Shown here piece by piece: positions 1 through 9,197 of a DNA stretch of 58,483 nucleotides. The first letter of the stretch is position 1; each line of letters opens with the position of its first letter. The position numbers were made by a program, and so were the translations under genes. A model generated the notes under the pieces. That model was not told where the DNA came from. It did no database searches and worked only from the letters and a program-made list of their open reading frames with translations. Source of the stretch: CAZWMK01 sp964635065 (GTDB taxonomy: Bacteria; Pseudomonadota; Alphaproteobacteria; Sphingomonadales; Sphingomonadaceae). The DNA is taken from contig CAZWMK010000003.1 of NCBI GenBank assembly GCA_964635065.1, positions 1 to 58,483 of the forward strand, written 5' to 3'.

Positions 1-148
1 TACGCACGGAAAGCGCGTGTTCCGCATGGCACCGATCCATCATCATTTCGAACATCTCGGCTGGGCGGAATCGACCGTGGTGATCCGGTTCTGGATCATC
101 TCCATCATGCTCGCGCTGGCTGGTCTTGCGACGTTGAAGCTCAGATGA
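1..148 (+). CDS. mraY: MraY, phospho-N-acetylmuramoyl-pentapeptide transferase (3' end only)
   Basis: Only the last 48 codons lie in the window; the gene begins upstream. The reading frame starting at base 2 gives the MraY C-terminal signature, with GKRVFRMAPIHHHFE followed by a final hydrophobic helix (VVIRFWIISIMLALAGL). MraY is the inner-membrane enzyme that moves phospho-MurNAc-pentapeptide onto undecaprenyl phosphate to make lipid I. The histidine triplet belongs to the conserved cytoplasmic loop of the family. The stop TGA overlaps the murD start in an ATGA junction, as expected inside a dcw operon. Confidence 0.95.
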   Translation, partial: THGKRVFRMAPIHHHFEHLGWAESTVVIRFWIISIMLALAGLATLKLR

Positions 149-1428
149 TTACCTCCACCGCCTTTGCCGCCAGGCGCTTTGCCGTCTTTGGCCTTGCCCG
201 CACCGGGCTGTCGGTTGTCGCTGCACTGCGCGCCGTGGGTGCCACGGTCGTTGCCTGGGACGACGATGCTGCCAAACGCGCGGCGGTCGAAGGGCCGGGG
301 GTCAGGCTCGTCGATCTCAACACGGCCGATTTGTGCGGGCTGGACGGGTTGGTCGTCTCGCCGGGCGTGCCGCTCAATACCCATCCTCTGGCAGCGCGCG
401 CGCGCGCGGCAGGCGTGCCCCTGATCTGCGACATGGAATTGTTCGCTCAGGCCCGCGCCAGCCTGCCGCCCCACAAGGTGGTTGGCATCACCGGCACCAA
501 TGGCAAATCGACGACAACCGCCTTGATCAAGCACATCGCCAGCCTTGCCGGCCCTGCCACGATGGGGGGCAATATCGGCCTGCCGATCCTGGGGCAGGCG
601 CCGTTGCCGGCGGGGGGCGTTTACGTGCTGGAACTGTCGTCTTTCCAGATTGACCTGACGCACAGCCTTGCCTGCGACGTTGCGGTGCTGACCAACATCA
701 CGCCCGACCACCTTGACCGCTATGACGATTTTGCAGCTTATGCCGCCTCGAAGGCGCACCTGTTCGCAATGCAGCAGCCCGATCAGGTGGCGGTGGTAGC
801 GATGGATGACGAACCGTCGCGGACGCTGGCCGCAGACGTGCGCGCGCAATTGGTCCCGGTGTCCGCCAGCGACGTCATTGGCGATCAGAGCGACTGGCCG
901 AGTCTGCAAGGCCCGCATAATGCACAAAATGCGGCGTGCGCGATTGCCGTGGCGCGTGCCCTTGGCATTTCCGACGCTGTGATTGCCCACGGACTGAGAA
1001 GCTATCCCGGCCTGCCACACCGCATGGAGCGGGTGGCGACGAAGGGCGGCGTCCTTTACGTCAATGACAGTAAGGCGACGAACCCGACCTCGACCGCACC
1101 TGCGCTTGCAGCCTACCCCGCGATCCACTGGATCCTGGGCGGCAAGGCCAAGACCGATGAGCTGGATGCCTGCCTGCCGTATATCGGCCATGTCCGGGCG
1201 GCATATGTCATCGGCGCGGCGGCGGACCTTTTCGAAACGCTCCTGAAAGCGCATGTGCCGGTCGTGAAGGCTGGCACGCTTGATCAGGCGACTGTGCTTG
1301 CAGCACAGGCCGCGCGGCCTGGCGAAGTCGTTCTGCTGTCGCCCGCCTGTGCATCCTATGATCAGTTTTCCGACTTCGAGGCACGCGGACAGGCATTTTG
1401 CGCGGCTGTGGGGAGGTTGCCGGAATGA
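145..1428 (+). CDS. murD: UDP-N-acetylmuramoylalanine--D-glutamate ligase
   Basis: MurD adds D-glutamate to UDP-MurNAc-L-alanine in the cytoplasm, the second step of stem-peptide assembly. The 427-residue length is normal for the family. An N-terminal nucleotide-binding region (FGLARTGLS) is followed by the ATP-binding loop GTNGKSTTT near residue 116, the central motif TNITPDHLDRY near residue 188, and a C-terminal ligase domain with NDSKATNPTST near residue 310. The ATG overlaps the mraY stop by four bases and the stop overlaps the ftsW ATG in the same way, so translation is probably coupled. Confidence 0.96.
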   Translation: MITSTAFAARRFAVFGLARTGLSVVAALRAVGATVVAWDDDAAKRAAVEGPGVRLVDLNTADLCGLDGLVVSPGVPLNTHPLAARARAAGVPLICDMELFAQARASLPPHKVVGITGTNGKSTTTALIKHIASLAGPATMGGNIGLPILGQAPLPAGGVYVLELSSFQIDLTHSLACDVAVLTNITPDHLDRYDDFAAYAASKAHLFAMQQPDQVAVVAMDDEPSRTLAADVRAQLVPVSASDVIGDQSDWPSLQGPHNAQNAACAIAVARALGISDAVIAHGLRSYPGLPHRMERVATKGGVLYVNDSKATNPTSTAPALAAYPAIHWILGGKAKTDELDACLPYIGHVRAAYVIGAAADLFETLLKAHVPVVKAGTLDQATVLAAQAARPGEVVLLSPACASYDQFSDFEARGQAFCAAVGRLPE

Positions 1429-2594
1429 CGCCTTTTACGCCCTTTGCCCGGTCTGACCGCACGCTTGTCGGCCGTTGGTTCTGGACCATCGACCGGGTGC
1501 TGCTGTCGCTGGTGCTGGTATTGATCGGTTGCGGCCTGATCGCGGTTGCCGCAGCATCGCCTGCCGCCTCGCACCGCTATTCAGGCGGCAGCCTGACGAT
1601 TGATGACCTGCATTATTTCAAGCGCCAACTGTTCTGGGTCGGGCTTGGCGTGCCGCTCATGCTGGGGGTGTCGATGCTGACGATCAGCTGGGCGCGCAGG
1701 CTTGCTCTGGTCGGCACTTTGGCAGGAATAGCGCTTCTGGCGCTGGTGCCGTTCATCGGAGCCGAGGCGAATGGCGCGGTGCGCTGGCTGGCCCTGGGCG
1801 GGATGCAGCTGCAGCCGTCCGAATTTCTGAAGCCGCTGTTCATCGTGACGACCGCCTGGCTGCTTGCCATGCGTTATGATGACATGAATGTGCCTGCGTT
1901 GCAGGTGTCGTTTGCCATATTGGTCGTGATCGGGGCGCTGCTGATGATGCAGCCCGATGTCGGTCAGACGGCCCTGTTCGGTGCTGTCTGGCTGGCGCAG
2001 GCCTTTTTGGCGGGGATGAGCGTGATCACCTTGGGTCTTGTCCTGGGGCTTGGCATTGCCGGTCTTATCCTCGCCTATTTGTTCGTGCCGCACGTGACCA
2101 GCCGCATCGACCGCTTCCTGACCGGGGGCGGCGATACCTACCAGATTGACAAGGCACTCGAAGGGTTCAAGCGCGGCGGCCTGTTCGGCGCGGGACCGGG
2201 AGAGGGGCAGAACAAGTTCAGCCTGCCCGAACCGCATACCGATTATATCTTTGCCGTGATCGGTGAGGAGTTCGGCGCCATTGCCTGCATCGGCCTTGCA
2301 CTGTTGTTCCTCGCCATTGTCATGCGCGTGCTGATGCAGCTGCTTGACGAGGAGGACCCCTTTGTTTTCCTCGCGGCATCGGGGCTTGTGACGCAATTCG
2401 GGCTGCAAGCCGGGATCAACATGGCGGTGAACCTCAATCTGCTGCCGTCAAAGGGGATGACGCTGCCGTTCATCAGCCATGGAGGCTCGTCTTTCCTCGC
2501 GCTATCCATTGGCATGGGACTTTTGATCTGCCTGACCCGGCGCAACCGTTATCTCAAGGCGTCGCCTTATGTTGAACAATGGCGTGCGACATGA
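1425..2594 (+). CDS. ftsW: FtsW, SEDS-family septal peptidoglycan glycosyltransferase
   Basis: FtsW is the polytopic SEDS protein that polymerises lipid II at the division septum with its cognate class B PBP. About ten hydrophobic segments are visible. SEDS hallmarks include NGAVRWL followed by LQPSEFLKP near residues 120-140, and a C-terminal LPFISHGGSS region. I chose the ATG at 1425 because it forms an ATGA overlap with murD; an in-frame ATG at 1398 would lengthen the overlap and add only a hydrophilic MRGCGEVAG extension. From 1425 the protein is 389 residues, typical for FtsW. Confidence 0.94.
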   Translation: MTPFTPFARSDRTLVGRWFWTIDRVLLSLVLVLIGCGLIAVAAASPAASHRYSGGSLTIDDLHYFKRQLFWVGLGVPLMLGVSMLTISWARRLALVGTLAGIALLALVPFIGAEANGAVRWLALGGMQLQPSEFLKPLFIVTTAWLLAMRYDDMNVPALQVSFAILVVIGALLMMQPDVGQTALFGAVWLAQAFLAGMSVITLGLVLGLGIAGLILAYLFVPHVTSRIDRFLTGGGDTYQIDKALEGFKRGGLFGAGPGEGQNKFSLPEPHTDYIFAVIGEEFGAIACIGLALLFLAIVMRVLMQLLDEEDPFVFLAASGLVTQFGLQAGINMAVNLNLLPSKGMTLPFISHGGSSFLALSIGMGLLICLTRRNRYLKASPYVEQWRAT

Positions 2595-3736
2595 CGGCAG
2601 CGCGACGCCATTTCATTGTCGCGGCGGGCGGCACGGGGGGGCACATGGTCCCCGCCCATGTGCTGGCCGAAGAATTGCACGCGCGCGGTCATGCCGTGTC
2701 GCTGATTACCGATGCGCGCGGTCTCAGGATTCCCGGCCTGTTCGATGGTTGCGACCGTCATGTCATCCCGGCAGCGCCATTGGGCGGCAATCCGGTCGCA
2801 TGGCTTCGGAACATGCTGACAATCTGGCGCGGCCGCTCCGTGGCGAAGGCGCTTTATGCGCGCGTTTCGCCTGCCGCTGTCATCGGTTTTGGCGGTTATC
2901 CGACCTATCCGGCGATGCTGGCAGCGTTTGCGGCCCGGATACCGACGATCATCCATGAACAGAATGCCGTGCTTGGCCGCGTCAACAGAATGCTGGCCGG
3001 GCGGGTCGATGCGATTGCGACCGCCTATGCCGAGGTCGCCCGGCTGAAACCGGCGTATGCGGATAAAGCCCAGTTGGTCGGCAATCCGGTGCGGCCCGAA
3101 ATCGTGGCGTTTCGCGACGCTGGCTTTCCGGCCTTTCCGCCCGATGGCATTTTTCGGCTGCTGGTGATCGGTGGCAGTCAGGGGGCATCGGTCCTGTCGG
3201 ACGTGGTGCCCGCCGCGCTGGAGATGCTGCCGGCTGCGCTGCGCTATCGCTGTCAGGTCGTACAGCAATGCCGCCCTGAAGATCTGGATGCCGTGCGTGC
3301 GCGCTATGCCAAAAACGGCATTCCGGCCGAGCTTGCGACCTATATGACGGACATGGACCACCAGCTTGCCCGCGCCCATCTCGTGATCGCGCGCAGTGGC
3401 GCGTCCACAGTCGCGGAACTGACGGCGATCGGCCGGCCCGCAATCCTCGTGCCGCTGCCCAGCGCGACTGACGATCACCAGACGGCGAATACGACCGAGA
3501 TGGTGGCGGCAGGGGGCGCGCGGGCCATCGCGCAAAAATATTTCACGCCCGCCGAACTGGCGAAGCAGATCCAGAAAATCGCGCTTGAACCAGGGGCGCT
3601 CGCCAATGCCGCGCGCCGGGCTGCCTCGGTTGGCCGCCCCGATGCCGGGTTCCGGCTCGCCGACCTTGCGGAACGGCTGGCGGGTGTGCCAGTGACCGGC
3701 GCAAGCGAACATCAGCACAGCGGAGCAACAGCATGA
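2591..3736 (+). CDS. murG: UDP-GlcNAc--lipid I N-acetylglucosamine transferase
   Basis: MurG is a peripheral GT-B enzyme on the cytoplasmic membrane face that converts lipid I to lipid II. The N-terminal glycine-rich loop AAGGTGGH lies at residues 10-17, a second glycine loop VIGGSQGAS lies near residue 195, and the UDP-GlcNAc-binding segment IARSGASTVAEL follows near residue 270. The ATG at 2591 gives an ATGA overlap with ftsW and starts MTAARRHFIV; an in-frame ATG at 2579 is possible but would overlap by 16 bases. The length of 381 residues is normal. Confidence 0.95.
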   Translation: MTAARRHFIVAAGGTGGHMVPAHVLAEELHARGHAVSLITDARGLRIPGLFDGCDRHVIPAAPLGGNPVAWLRNMLTIWRGRSVAKALYARVSPAAVIGFGGYPTYPAMLAAFAARIPTIIHEQNAVLGRVNRMLAGRVDAIATAYAEVARLKPAYADKAQLVGNPVRPEIVAFRDAGFPAFPPDGIFRLLVIGGSQGASVLSDVVPAALEMLPAALRYRCQVVQQCRPEDLDAVRARYAKNGIPAELATYMTDMDHQLARAHLVIARSGASTVAELTAIGRPAILVPLPSATDDHQTANTTEMVAAGGARAIAQKYFTPAELAKQIQKIALEPGALANAARRAASVGRPDAGFRLADLAERLAGVPVTGASEHQHSGATA

Positions 3737-5139
3737 CCGGGGTCAGCCGGGATATCGGCACCATTCACTTCGTCGGCATCGGTGGTATCGGCATGTCGGG
3801 CATTGCCGAAGTCATGCATAACCTTGGCTATCGCGTTCAGGGGTCGGATGTGGCGGAAGGCTATGTTGTGCAGGGTCTGCGCGACAAGGGCATCGCCGTG
3901 TTTATCGGCCACAAGGCGGAAAACCTGGGTGATGCCGCCGTCGTCGTGACATCGACCGCGATCAAACGTGGCAATCCCGAAGTCGAGGTGGCGCTGGAAA
4001 GGCGCATTCCCGTGGTGCGCCGTGCCGAAATGCTGGCCGAACTCATGCGGCTGAAATCGACGGTCGCCGTCGCCGGTACGCACGGCAAGACCACGACGAC
4101 GTCAATGGTGGCGGCCCTGCTTGATGCCGGTGGCATGGACCCGACCGTCATCAACGGCGGCATCATCAACAGCTATGGCTCGAACGCGCGCCTTGGCACC
4201 AGCGACTGGATGGTCGTGGAAGCCGACGAAAGCGACGGCAGCTTCCTCCGTCTGCCGCCGACGCTGGCGGTCGTCACCAATATCGATCCAGAACATCTCG
4301 ATCATTATGGCGATTTCGGGAAGGTGAAGGATGCCTTCGTCGATTTTGTCGAGCATGTGCCTTTCTATGGCGCAGCGATCCTGTGCCTCGATCACCCTGA
4401 AGTGCAGGCGATCCTGCCGCGCGTGCGCGACAGGCGCATCGTCACTTATGGTTTTTCGGCACCCGCCGATGTACGCGGCGAAGCCGTGACGCCGGTGCCG
4501 GGTGGCAACTGCTTTGCTGTCGCGCTGCGCGACCGGCATGGCAGGGAGCGCCGGATCGAGGACCTGATGTTGCCGATGCCGGGGCGTCACAACGTACAAA
4601 ATGCGCTCGCTGCCATCGCGGTCGCCATCGAACTTGGCATTTCGGATGAAGCGATCAAGGCAGGCTTCGCGCGCTTTGGAGGCGTCAAGCGGCGCTTTAC
4701 CAAGGTTGGCGAGGTCGATGGCATCACGATCATCGATGATTATGGCCATCACCCGGTGGAAATCCGCGCCGTGCTGGCCGCCGCCCGTGAAGGGGTGAAG
4801 GGCAGGGTGATCGCGGTTGTCCAGCCGCACCGCTTTACGCGCCTGCGCGACCTGATGGGGGATTTTCAGTCGGCGTTCAACGATGCCGACATCGTTTTTG
4901 CCGCGCCCGTCTATACGGCGGGCGAAGCGCCGATCGAGGGCGTCGATCACGAGGCTTTGGTCGCGGGGTTGAAGCGCGCGGGTCATCGTTCGGCAACCGC
5001 CGTCAGCGGCCCGGACGATCTCGCCAAGCGGCTTGCTGAAACGGCCCAACCGGGCGACATGGTCATCTGCCTCGGCGCCGGTGACATCACCAAATGGGCG
5101 GCGGGCCTGGCGGCTGCGATTGCGAGCGCGCGCGGGTGA
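3733..5139 (+). CDS. murC: UDP-N-acetylmuramate--L-alanine ligase
   Basis: MurC attaches L-alanine to UDP-MurNAc, the first amino acid of the stem peptide. The 468-residue protein begins with the Rossmann motif VGIGGIGMSG (about residues 15-24). It has the ATP loop GTHGKTTTTS near residue 116, the central TNIDPEHLDHYGD motif near residue 180 and the C-terminal DDYGHHPVEI motif near residue 335, all as expected for MurC. Both ends are four-base overlaps with murG and murB. Confidence 0.96.
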   Translation: MTGVSRDIGTIHFVGIGGIGMSGIAEVMHNLGYRVQGSDVAEGYVVQGLRDKGIAVFIGHKAENLGDAAVVVTSTAIKRGNPEVEVALERRIPVVRRAEMLAELMRLKSTVAVAGTHGKTTTTSMVAALLDAGGMDPTVINGGIINSYGSNARLGTSDWMVVEADESDGSFLRLPPTLAVVTNIDPEHLDHYGDFGKVKDAFVDFVEHVPFYGAAILCLDHPEVQAILPRVRDRRIVTYGFSAPADVRGEAVTPVPGGNCFAVALRDRHGRERRIEDLMLPMPGRHNVQNALAAIAVAIELGISDEAIKAGFARFGGVKRRFTKVGEVDGITIIDDYGHHPVEIRAVLAAAREGVKGRVIAVVQPHRFTRLRDLMGDFQSAFNDADIVFAAPVYTAGEAPIEGVDHEALVAGLKRAGHRSATAVSGPDDLAKRLAETAQPGDMVICLGAGDITKWAAGLAAAIASARG

Positions 5140-6020
5140 CGGCGTTGCCGCCTTTGCGGGGCACGGCCGAGGCGAATGCCAGCCTTGCCGATTTCATCTG
5201 GTTCCGCACAGGCGGACCGGCGGAATGGCTGGTGCGTCCGGCGGACCTCGATGATCTGGCGCAGTTTCTGAAGGCGCTGCCCATGGACGTGCCCGTGCTG
5301 CCGGTGGGGGTCGGGTCGAACCTGATCGTGCGCGACGGCGGCGTGCCGGGCGTGGTCATCCGGCTGCCGAAAACTTTTGCTGCCGTGTCGGTCGATGGCG
5401 ATATCGTGACTGCCGGCGGCGCGGCGATGGGCATTACGGTTGCGTCCGCTGCGCGCGATGCCGGGCTGGCGGGGATGGAGTTCCTGCGCGGCATTCCGGG
5501 CACCGTGGGCGGGGCCGTGCGCATGAACGCAGGCGCCTATGGCCGCGAAATGGCTGACATCCTGATTGACGTCACCATTGTCACGCGGACGGGTGACATT
5601 GTTACGCTGCCTGCTGCCGATCTGCATTACAGTTATCGCCACAGCGAACTGCCAGACGGTGCGGTCGTGGTGGCGGCGCGCCTGCGCGGCACGCCCGGTG
5701 ATCCGGTTGCGATCACCGCCGAGATGGATCGTATCGCCGCCGAACGCGAAGCGAGTCAGCCGCTGCGGTCGCGCACGGGCGGTTCGACCTTCCGCAACCC
5801 GCCCGGCGACAAGGCATGGCGTCTTGTCGATGCTGCTGGATGCCGGGGACTGCGGCGCGGCGGTGCTCAGGTCAGCGAAAAACACTGCAACTTCTTGCTG
5901 AACACTGGCGACGCGACCAGCGCCGACATCGAAGCGCTGGGCGACGAGGTCCGCGACCGCGTAAAGGCCGCGACCGGTGTTGAACTGATCTGGGAAATCG
6001 AAAGGGTAGGACGCAAATGA
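5136..6020 (+). CDS. murB: UDP-N-acetylenolpyruvoylglucosamine reductase
   Basis: MurB reduces enolpyruvyl-UDP-GlcNAc to UDP-MurNAc using NADPH and FAD. FAD-binding features include the early RTGGPAEWL, the GVGSNLIVRDGG segment (about residues 62-73), and the GIPGTVGGAVRMNAGAYG core near residue 120. The catalytic-serine loop RTGGSTFRNP lies near residue 213, with the substrate region HCNFLLN after it. I chose the GTG at 5136, which makes a GTGA overlap with the murC stop, giving 294 residues; an in-frame ATG at 5094 would overlap murC by 46 bases. Confidence 0.94.
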   Translation: MTALPPLRGTAEANASLADFIWFRTGGPAEWLVRPADLDDLAQFLKALPMDVPVLPVGVGSNLIVRDGGVPGVVIRLPKTFAAVSVDGDIVTAGGAAMGITVASAARDAGLAGMEFLRGIPGTVGGAVRMNAGAYGREMADILIDVTIVTRTGDIVTLPAADLHYSYRHSELPDGAVVVAARLRGTPGDPVAITAEMDRIAAEREASQPLRSRTGGSTFRNPPGDKAWRLVDAAGCRGLRRGGAQVSEKHCNFLLNTGDATSADIEALGDEVRDRVKAATGVELIWEIERVGRK

Positions 6021-6931
6021 CGCGCCATGTTGCCGTGCTGATGGGGGGCTGGTCGGCCGAGCGCGACGTGTCGCTGACCAGCGGGCGCGGCGTGGCGGCC
6101 GCCTTGCGCAGTCTTGGCCATCGCGTCACCGAAATCGACATGGACCGCGATGTCGCCGCACGCCTTGCCGCGGTGAAGCCCGATGTCGTGTTCAATGCGC
6201 TGCATGGTACGCCGGGCGAGGATGGCACGGTGCAGGGCATGCTCGACCTGATGGGCATTCCCTATACCCATTCGGGCCTGACGACATCGGTCATCGCTAT
6301 CGACAAGCAACTGACCAAGCTGGTCCTCGTGGCCGGTGGCGTCCGCATGCCAGGCGGGCATGTGGTGAACAGCGCCGATCTGTTCGTCGCCGATCCGCTG
6401 CCGCGTCCTTATGTGCTGAAGCCAGTCAACGAGGGGTCGTCGGTTGGTGTTGCCATCGTCACAGACGACAGCGGCCATGGCCAGCCGATTGCGCGCGATT
6501 CAACAGGGCCGTGGCAGGATTTCCGCCAGTTGCTGGCGGAGCCGTTCATTCGCGGGCGCGAGCTGACGGTCGCAGTGCTTGACGATGAGCCGCTGGCAGT
6601 GACCGAACTCATCCCGACGCGCGGCTTTTATGATTATGATGCGAAATATACCGCTGGCCTGACCACGCACCAGTGCCCCGCCGACATTCCTGCCGCCATC
6701 GCCGCCGAGGCCATGGCGATGGCGGTGAAGGCGCACAAGCTGCTGGGCTGTCGCGGGGCGTCGCGTTCTGACTTTCGCTGGGACGACAATCAGGGCGCTG
6801 AAGGGCTGTACCTGCTGGAAGTCAATACGCAGCCGGGCATGACCCCCTTGTCTCTGGTGCCGGAACAGGCCAAGATTCGTGGCATGAGCTATGAACAGCT
6901 GGTTCAGCGTATTCTGGATAGCGCCCTGTGA
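6017..6931 (+). CDS. ddl: D-alanine--D-alanine ligase
   Basis: Ddl joins two D-alanines with ATP to make the terminal dipeptide of the peptidoglycan stem. The 304-residue protein opens with VLMGGWSAERDVSLTSG, the usual N-terminal motif, then NALHGTPGEDGTVQG. The ATP-grasp loop KPVNEGSSVGV is near residue 135. A C-terminal metal-site segment (LEVNTQPGMT) follows near residue 273. The ATGA overlap with murB and the GTGA overlap with ftsQ place it in the same transcription unit. Confidence 0.95.
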   Translation: MTRHVAVLMGGWSAERDVSLTSGRGVAAALRSLGHRVTEIDMDRDVAARLAAVKPDVVFNALHGTPGEDGTVQGMLDLMGIPYTHSGLTTSVIAIDKQLTKLVLVAGGVRMPGGHVVNSADLFVADPLPRPYVLKPVNEGSSVGVAIVTDDSGHGQPIARDSTGPWQDFRQLLAEPFIRGRELTVAVLDDEPLAVTELIPTRGFYDYDAKYTAGLTTHQCPADIPAAIAAEAMAMAVKAHKLLGCRGASRSDFRWDDNQGAEGLYLLEVNTQPGMTPLSLVPEQAKIRGMSYEQLVQRILDSAL

Positions 6932-7812
6932 GTGATCGCGTCGCCCTGAAGCGCGGGCAGGCGCCAAAAGCGCCAAGGCGCAAGCCTGCGCCTCGCCAGC
7001 CGTCGATGGTGCGATTGCCGGTATCGGCCAGTCGGGCGCGCCGGATGTTCGTGACGGGCGGAACGGTTTTTTCGATTCTGGTTCTGGGCATTGCGGGCTG
7101 GGCGATGAAGCTGCCGGAACTGCTGTGGGGGGCGGCCGCGGACAGTGTGGCCGCTGCCGGTTTCGAGGTGCGCCATGTCGAAGTGGCGGGTTTGCAGCAT
7201 CTCAGCAAGTTGCCGGTCTACACGGCGGCGCTCAGCGGCCGCTCGCCCTCGATGCTCGATGTCGATCTTGATGATGTGCGGGCGCGCCTTTTGGCATTGC
7301 CATGGGTGAAAGAAGCCAGTGTTGGACGCCGTTTGCCCGACACGCTGACCATCCACATTACCGAACGCAAGCCCGCAGCCATCTGGCAATATCGCCGCCG
7401 TCTTGCCGTCGTCGATGCCGAAGGCCGGGTGCTTGATACACGGACGCCGCAAAAATTCGTGCACCTGCCCCTGGTGATCGGTCCCGGCGCCAATCGCGAG
7501 GCTGGAAAACTGGCCGGATTGCTTGGCGATTTTCCGGATATCCGCAATCGCGTTGACAGTGCCAACTGGATGGGCGACAGGCGCTGGGATCTCCGTTTCA
7601 AATCGGGTGAAACGCTGTCGCTGCCGGAAGGCTATGTTGCGTCGCGTACTGCGCTTGACAGCTTCATGCGCATGGAGCGCGAGGGCGGGCTGCTCGATCG
7701 TGGTTTCGCCCGCTTCGACATGCGTTTGCCCGACCGCATGGTTGTGCGCGTGACGAATGAACCGGGAAGCAATGCGGTGAAGGCGCTGCCGACATCGGGC
7801 ACCGAAATCTAG
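6928..7812 (+). CDS. ftsQ: Cell division protein FtsQ
   Basis: FtsQ is a bitopic divisome protein that links cytoplasmic assembly to the periplasmic synthases together with FtsB and FtsL. The 294-residue protein has a basic, proline-rich cytoplasmic N-terminus (about 45 residues), one transmembrane helix (TVFSILVLGIAGWAM, about residues 49-63), then a POTRA-type region (FEVRHVEVAGLQHL) and a beta-rich FtsQ domain with PDTLTIHITERKPAA. The GTG start overlaps the ddl stop as GTGA. Location between ddl and ftsA is the standard dcw order. Confidence 0.92.
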   Translation: MSDRVALKRGQAPKAPRRKPAPRQPSMVRLPVSASRARRMFVTGGTVFSILVLGIAGWAMKLPELLWGAAADSVAAAGFEVRHVEVAGLQHLSKLPVYTAALSGRSPSMLDVDLDDVRARLLALPWVKEASVGRRLPDTLTIHITERKPAAIWQYRRRLAVVDAEGRVLDTRTPQKFVHLPLVIGPGANREAGKLAGLLGDFPDIRNRVDSANWMGDRRWDLRFKSGETLSLPEGYVASRTALDSFMRMEREGGLLDRGFARFDMRLPDRMVVRVTNEPGSNAVKALPTSGTEI

Positions 7813-7827
7813 AGGGGGAACGAGGTC

Positions 7828-9087
7828 ATGGCAGCCGTCCGGGGAGAGCGAAGGATCGCCGCGCTGGACGTGGGCACGTCCAAGGTCGCCGCGATGGTCG
7901 CGGTAGTATCGGGCGATGGGCCGCCGCGCGTGCTGGGCACCGGCATGTGGGAATGCCAGGGTGTGCGTCGCGGGCTTGTGGCCGACATGCAGGCGACCGA
8001 AACCGCGATCCGTACGGCGATGAGCCAGGCCGAGCGTAATGCCGAGGTTCAGATCGAAGGTGCACTGGTCAGCATTTCTGCCGGTGGACTGGACAGCGAA
8101 GTGGTCACGGTCGACGTCGATATCGCCGGCCAGCAGATCACGCAGGCCGATGTCGATCTGGTGCTGGACGAAGGGCGCCAGCGCATCGATCCCGGCGGCC
8201 GCATGGTGCTTCATGCACGCCCGGCGCTTTATACCATCGACGGCGTGACCGGCGTGAATAACCCCATTGGGTTTCATGCCAACCGGCTGGGGGTCGATAT
8301 CCACGTCATCACCGCCGACACACCACCGATCCGCAATCTCGATCAATGCGTGCGCAACTCGCTGATGGGCGTCGAGGGCATTGTTGCGGCCCCCGTTGCG
8401 AGCAGCCTTGCCTGTCTTGCCGATGAAGAGCGCGATCTGGGCGTGGCACTGGTCGAAATCGGCGCGGGCGTGACCAATATCGCGGTGCATATCCGGGGGC
8501 AGCTGGTCGCACTGGCGTCCATCGCCATGGGGTCGAGCGACATCACCGATGACCTTGCCGCCTATTTTGCAACCAGCCGCAAGCATGCCGAGCGCGTGAA
8601 GACCTTTTTCGGTTCAGCGACATCCAGCCCGCGCGATAATCACGAAATGATCGAAATCGTGCCGATTACCGATGATGACGGCATCGAACCGACGCGCGTG
8701 CCGCGTGCAGCCGTTATTTCCGTGATCCGTCAGCGGCTTGATGTTTTGTTCGGACAGATCGACGAGCGGCTGAACGAGATCGGTTTCCGAGGCCCGCACG
8801 GACGCCAGATCGTGTTGACCGGCGGCGGCGCCGAACTGAAGGGCATTGCCGATTACGCCCAGGGTTTATTGGGACGCCAGGTGCGGATCGGGCGTCCGCG
8901 GGGTCTTGTCGGCTTGCCAGATGCTCAGTCCGGCTGTGCTTTTGCGACATTGGCGGGGCTGGTCAGCTATGGCGCGCGCGATATCGGCGACGTCTGGAAG
9001 CCGCGTCGCGAAAGCGCCAGCCTGACGTCGACTGCGCCGCGGTCGACATGGGCGCGGATGCTGGGGCTTCTGAAACAGAATTTCTGA
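7828..9087 (+). CDS. ftsA: Cell division protein FtsA
   Basis: FtsA is an actin-fold ATPase that tethers FtsZ to the membrane. The 419-residue sequence has the first phosphate loop ALDVGTSKVAAMV (about residues 12-24), a second loop VEIGAGVTNIAVH near residue 210, and the adenosine-site LTGGGAELKG near residue 330. The C-terminus (TWARMLGLLKQNF) is a short amphipathic helix of the kind that binds membrane. A GAGGGGGAACGAGG stretch just upstream supplies the ribosome-binding site. It lies 15 bp after ftsQ and 110 bp before ftsZ. Confidence 0.95.
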   Translation: MAAVRGERRIAALDVGTSKVAAMVAVVSGDGPPRVLGTGMWECQGVRRGLVADMQATETAIRTAMSQAERNAEVQIEGALVSISAGGLDSEVVTVDVDIAGQQITQADVDLVLDEGRQRIDPGGRMVLHARPALYTIDGVTGVNNPIGFHANRLGVDIHVITADTPPIRNLDQCVRNSLMGVEGIVAAPVASSLACLADEERDLGVALVEIGAGVTNIAVHIRGQLVALASIAMGSSDITDDLAAYFATSRKHAERVKTFFGSATSSPRDNHEMIEIVPITDDDGIEPTRVPRAAVISVIRQRLDVLFGQIDERLNEIGFRGPHGRQIVLTGGGAELKGIADYAQGLLGRQVRIGRPRGLVGLPDAQSGCAFATLAGLVSYGARDIGDVWKPRRESASLTSTAPRSTWARMLGLLKQNF

Positions 9088-9197
9088 CCGAAGCGGACGT
9101 TTTTTTCGTCGCGAAAGAATTGCGGCGCAGGGCGGCTTCGGGCAATCAGGGAGCAAATCACGGCGCGTCGCCGCGCCGGTTCTGGAGGTGATTCAAA

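Noticed and set aside
6904..8586. Long open frame of 560 codons antisense to ftsQ and ftsA
   Set aside because: Antisense to well-conserved genes, Arg/His/Gln-rich as expected for a reverse-frame shadow in GC-rich DNA, and without any recognisable domain.
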